From: Antitrichia curtipendula
Taxonomy: Eukaryota > Streptophyta > Bryopsida > Hypnales > Leucodontaceae
Length of the DNA: 64,000 nt
Direction: 5' to 3'
Assembly (NCBI GenBank): GCA_951230915.1
Contig: OX579637.1
Coordinates: 23,498,001 to 23,562,000, forward strand
In this document: piece by piece, positions 63,139-64,000 of the stretch
Layout of the letters: every line of letters begins with the position of its first letter
Position numbering within the stretch: position 1 is the stretch's first letter
Program-made: the position numbers and the translations under genes
The notes under the pieces: model-generated
What the model saw: only the letters and a program-made list of their open reading frames with translations
The model's database searches: none
Told to the model about the DNA's origin: nothing

Positions 63139-64000
63139 CATGGGGCCATGGATTTGATAGTAATGGAAAGAATATTTTCAATTTGTACATTTTCTTAAAT
63201 TTGTAACGTGCACTTATTTAGTGAGTCATGCATTTGTCATTCTCTAAAATACAGGGCTGGACCATTTTGTTGCGGTTCCAATACAAATTTTAAAAAAATG
63301 GGTGGTGATTTGCATGGGGCCATGGATTTGATAGTAATGGAAAGAATATTTTCAACTTGTACATGTTTTTTTCTTTGTAACGTGCGCTTATTTAGTGACT
63401 CATGCATTTGTCATTCTCTAAAATACAGGGCTGGTAAATTATGTTGCGGTTCCAATACAAATTTAAGAAAATGGGTGGTTATTTGCATGGGGCCATAGAT
63501 TTGATACTAATGGAAAGAATATTTCCAACTTGTACATTTTTTTGAATTTGTAGCGTGCACTTATTTAGTGAGTCATGCATTTGTCATTCTCTAAAATACA
63601 AGGCTGGACCATTCTTCTGTTGTTCCAATACAAATTTAAAAAAATGGGTGGTGATTTCCATGGGGCCATGGATTTGATAGTAATGGAAAGAATATTTCCA
63701 ATTTATTTATTTTTATTTATTTAAAACGTGCACCTATTTAGTGGGTCATGCATTTGTCATTCTCTAAAATACAGGGCTAGACCATTCTTCTGTGGTTCCA
63801 ATACAAATTTAAAAAAGTGGGTGGTGATTTGCATGGGGCCATGGATTTGATAGTAATGGAAAGAGTATTTCCAACTTGTACATTATTTTTTATTTATAAC
63901 GTGCACTTATTTAGTGAGTCATGCATTTGTCATTCTCTAAAATACAGGGCTGGACCATTTTTCTGCGGTTCCAATACAAATTAATAAAAGTGGCTGGTGA
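63139..64000 (+). repeat. Right edge of the array, block 7 monomers
   Basis: Five monomers, including GTACATGTTTTTTTCTTTG with GTGCGCTTATTT, GGTAAATTATGTTGCGG, CTTCTGTTGTTCC and a TTTA-rich monomer with TTTAGTGGGTC. The CTTCTGTTGTTCC monomer resembles the one near 49750. The window ends within a monomer. Confidence 0.75.

Larger units (their letters stand above)
51225..63724 (+). repeat. TTTA-rich T-tract monomer variant, 13 copies confined to block 7
   Basis: The stretch after ATTTCCAA reads TTTATTTATTTTTATTTA and onward instead of CTTGTACATTTTTTTAAATT. Copies start at 51225, 52092, 54346 (degenerate), 55386, 55906, 56946, 57814, 58853, 59894 (degenerate), 60413, 61623, 62663 and 63702. All are spaced by near multiples of 173. 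The length of the stretch is unchanged (29 positions from AAC to ACG in both forms), and about nine bases differ. Confidence 0.8.
1..64000 (+). repeat. Satellite DNA array, ~173-bp monomer, about 370 head-to-tail copies
   Basis: The landmark GTGCAC (or a one-base variant) recurs every 172-176 bp from position 43 to the right edge, for example at 43, 217, 390, 564 and 738. Every monomer I read has the same orientation. A typical monomer runs from ATGGGTGGTG through the CATGGGGCCATGG block, GGAAAGAATATTTCC, an oligo-T tract, GTGCACTTATTTAGTGA, CATGCATTTGTCATTCTC, CAGGGCTGGACC and a GCGGTTCC block to an oligo-A tract. No non-satellite insertion, inversion or unique spacer was seen. Family knowledge: AT-rich tandem monomers near nucleosome length are typical of centromeric and heterochromatic satellites. 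Location in the chromosome is inference; the sequence does not show it. Both window edges cut the array. Confidence 0.97.
49700..64000 (+). repeat. Block 7: GTACTGG / ATTATTTTTTATTTATAACG subfamily
   Basis: It is marked by GATAGTACTGGAAAGAG and GATAGTACTCGAAAGAG, by AATATAAAATAAAAAAAAATGG, by the T-tract form ATTATTTTTTATTTATAACG, and by a TTTA-rich T-tract form found nowhere else in the window. TGAGTCA is nearly fixed, while TGACCC and AAACTC forms are absent or rare. Average monomer length is about 173.3 bp. The block continues past the right edge. Confidence 0.85.

Noticed and set aside
51225..63724. Yeast-type replication origin core in the TTTATTTA stretches.
   Set aside because: The AT-rich runs lack the purine and pyrimidine positions of the ARS consensus, and low complexity alone is no evidence of an origin.
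1..64000. CRISPR array or other repeat-spacer system.
   Set aside because: The repeats are contiguous, about 173 bp long, and have no unique spacers; there are no cas genes.
1..64000. CENP-B box (NTTCGNNNNANNCGGGN) within the monomer.
   Set aside because: The nearest sequence, GTTCGAATACAAATTT, lacks the A at the required position and the CGGG end; the other strand shows no match either.
1..64000. Embedded retrotransposon, LTR or DNA transposon, and telomeric repeats.
   Set aside because: The monomer rhythm is never interrupted by more than a few bases, and no LTR, target-site duplication, poly-A tail of an element, or TTAGGG/TTTAGGG run was seen.
1..64000. Poly-A signals and promoters (AATAAA in TTAATAAAAAATGGG, TATA-like TTATAACG).
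   Set aside because: These are short AT-rich matches copied with the monomer; nothing links them to a transcription unit.
1..64000. Assembly artefact as the explanation for near-identical units.
   Set aside because: Not excluded, but duplicated segments carry ordered private variants and consistent offsets, which argues for real structure. Spanning long reads would decide.
1..64000. Assignment to a named satellite or species.
   Set aside because: The length is common among plant and animal centromere satellites, and I do not recognise the sequence; naming it would be a guess.

Overview
The window is satellite DNA from end to end. A single monomer family of about 173 bp is repeated head to tail, all in one orientation, roughly 370 times. 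I see no gene, RNA gene, transposon, CRISPR array or unique spacer. The open reading frames on both strands (up to 159 codons) are by-products of the repeated sequence. Hundreds of diverged, AT-rich (about 35% GC by a hand count of a typical monomer), nucleosome-length tandem monomers point to a eukaryotic nuclear genome, most likely centromeric, pericentromeric or other constitutive heterochromatin. The monomer does not match a satellite I can name, so I assign no species or kingdom.

The array is not uniform. Shared variants divide it into blocks: (1) 1-11339, a diverse block with 3-mer and 4-mer local duplications; (2) 11340-13254, a short block whose monomers are relatives of those at 28-31 kb; (3) 13255-27950, the most homogenised block, built on a 4-monomer higher-order repeat (HOR) of 691 bp (types d-a-b-c) and nested in a 31-monomer repeat of 5359 bp; (4) 27951-42228, a mosaic of long duplications with offsets of 864, 2247, 2421, 7089 and 12444 bp; (5) 42229-47163, a 5-mer HOR (863 bp) combined with a 6-mer into an 11-mer (1898 bp); (6) 47164-49699, a loosely ordered stretch; (7) 49700-64000, a distinct subfamily with 5-mer (867 bp) and 9-mer (1560 bp) tandem duplications and a private TTTA-rich monomer variant.

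Duplication offsets are whole multiples of the monomer at every scale, as expected from unequal exchange and conversion in register. Mean monomer length drifts along the array: about 173.5 bp in block 1, 172.8 in blocks 3-4, 172.5 in block 5 and 173.3 in block 7. Both window ends lie inside the array, so its full size and flanks are unknown. Block boundaries were found by eye and are good to about 10-50 bp for duplications and about a monomer for blocks.
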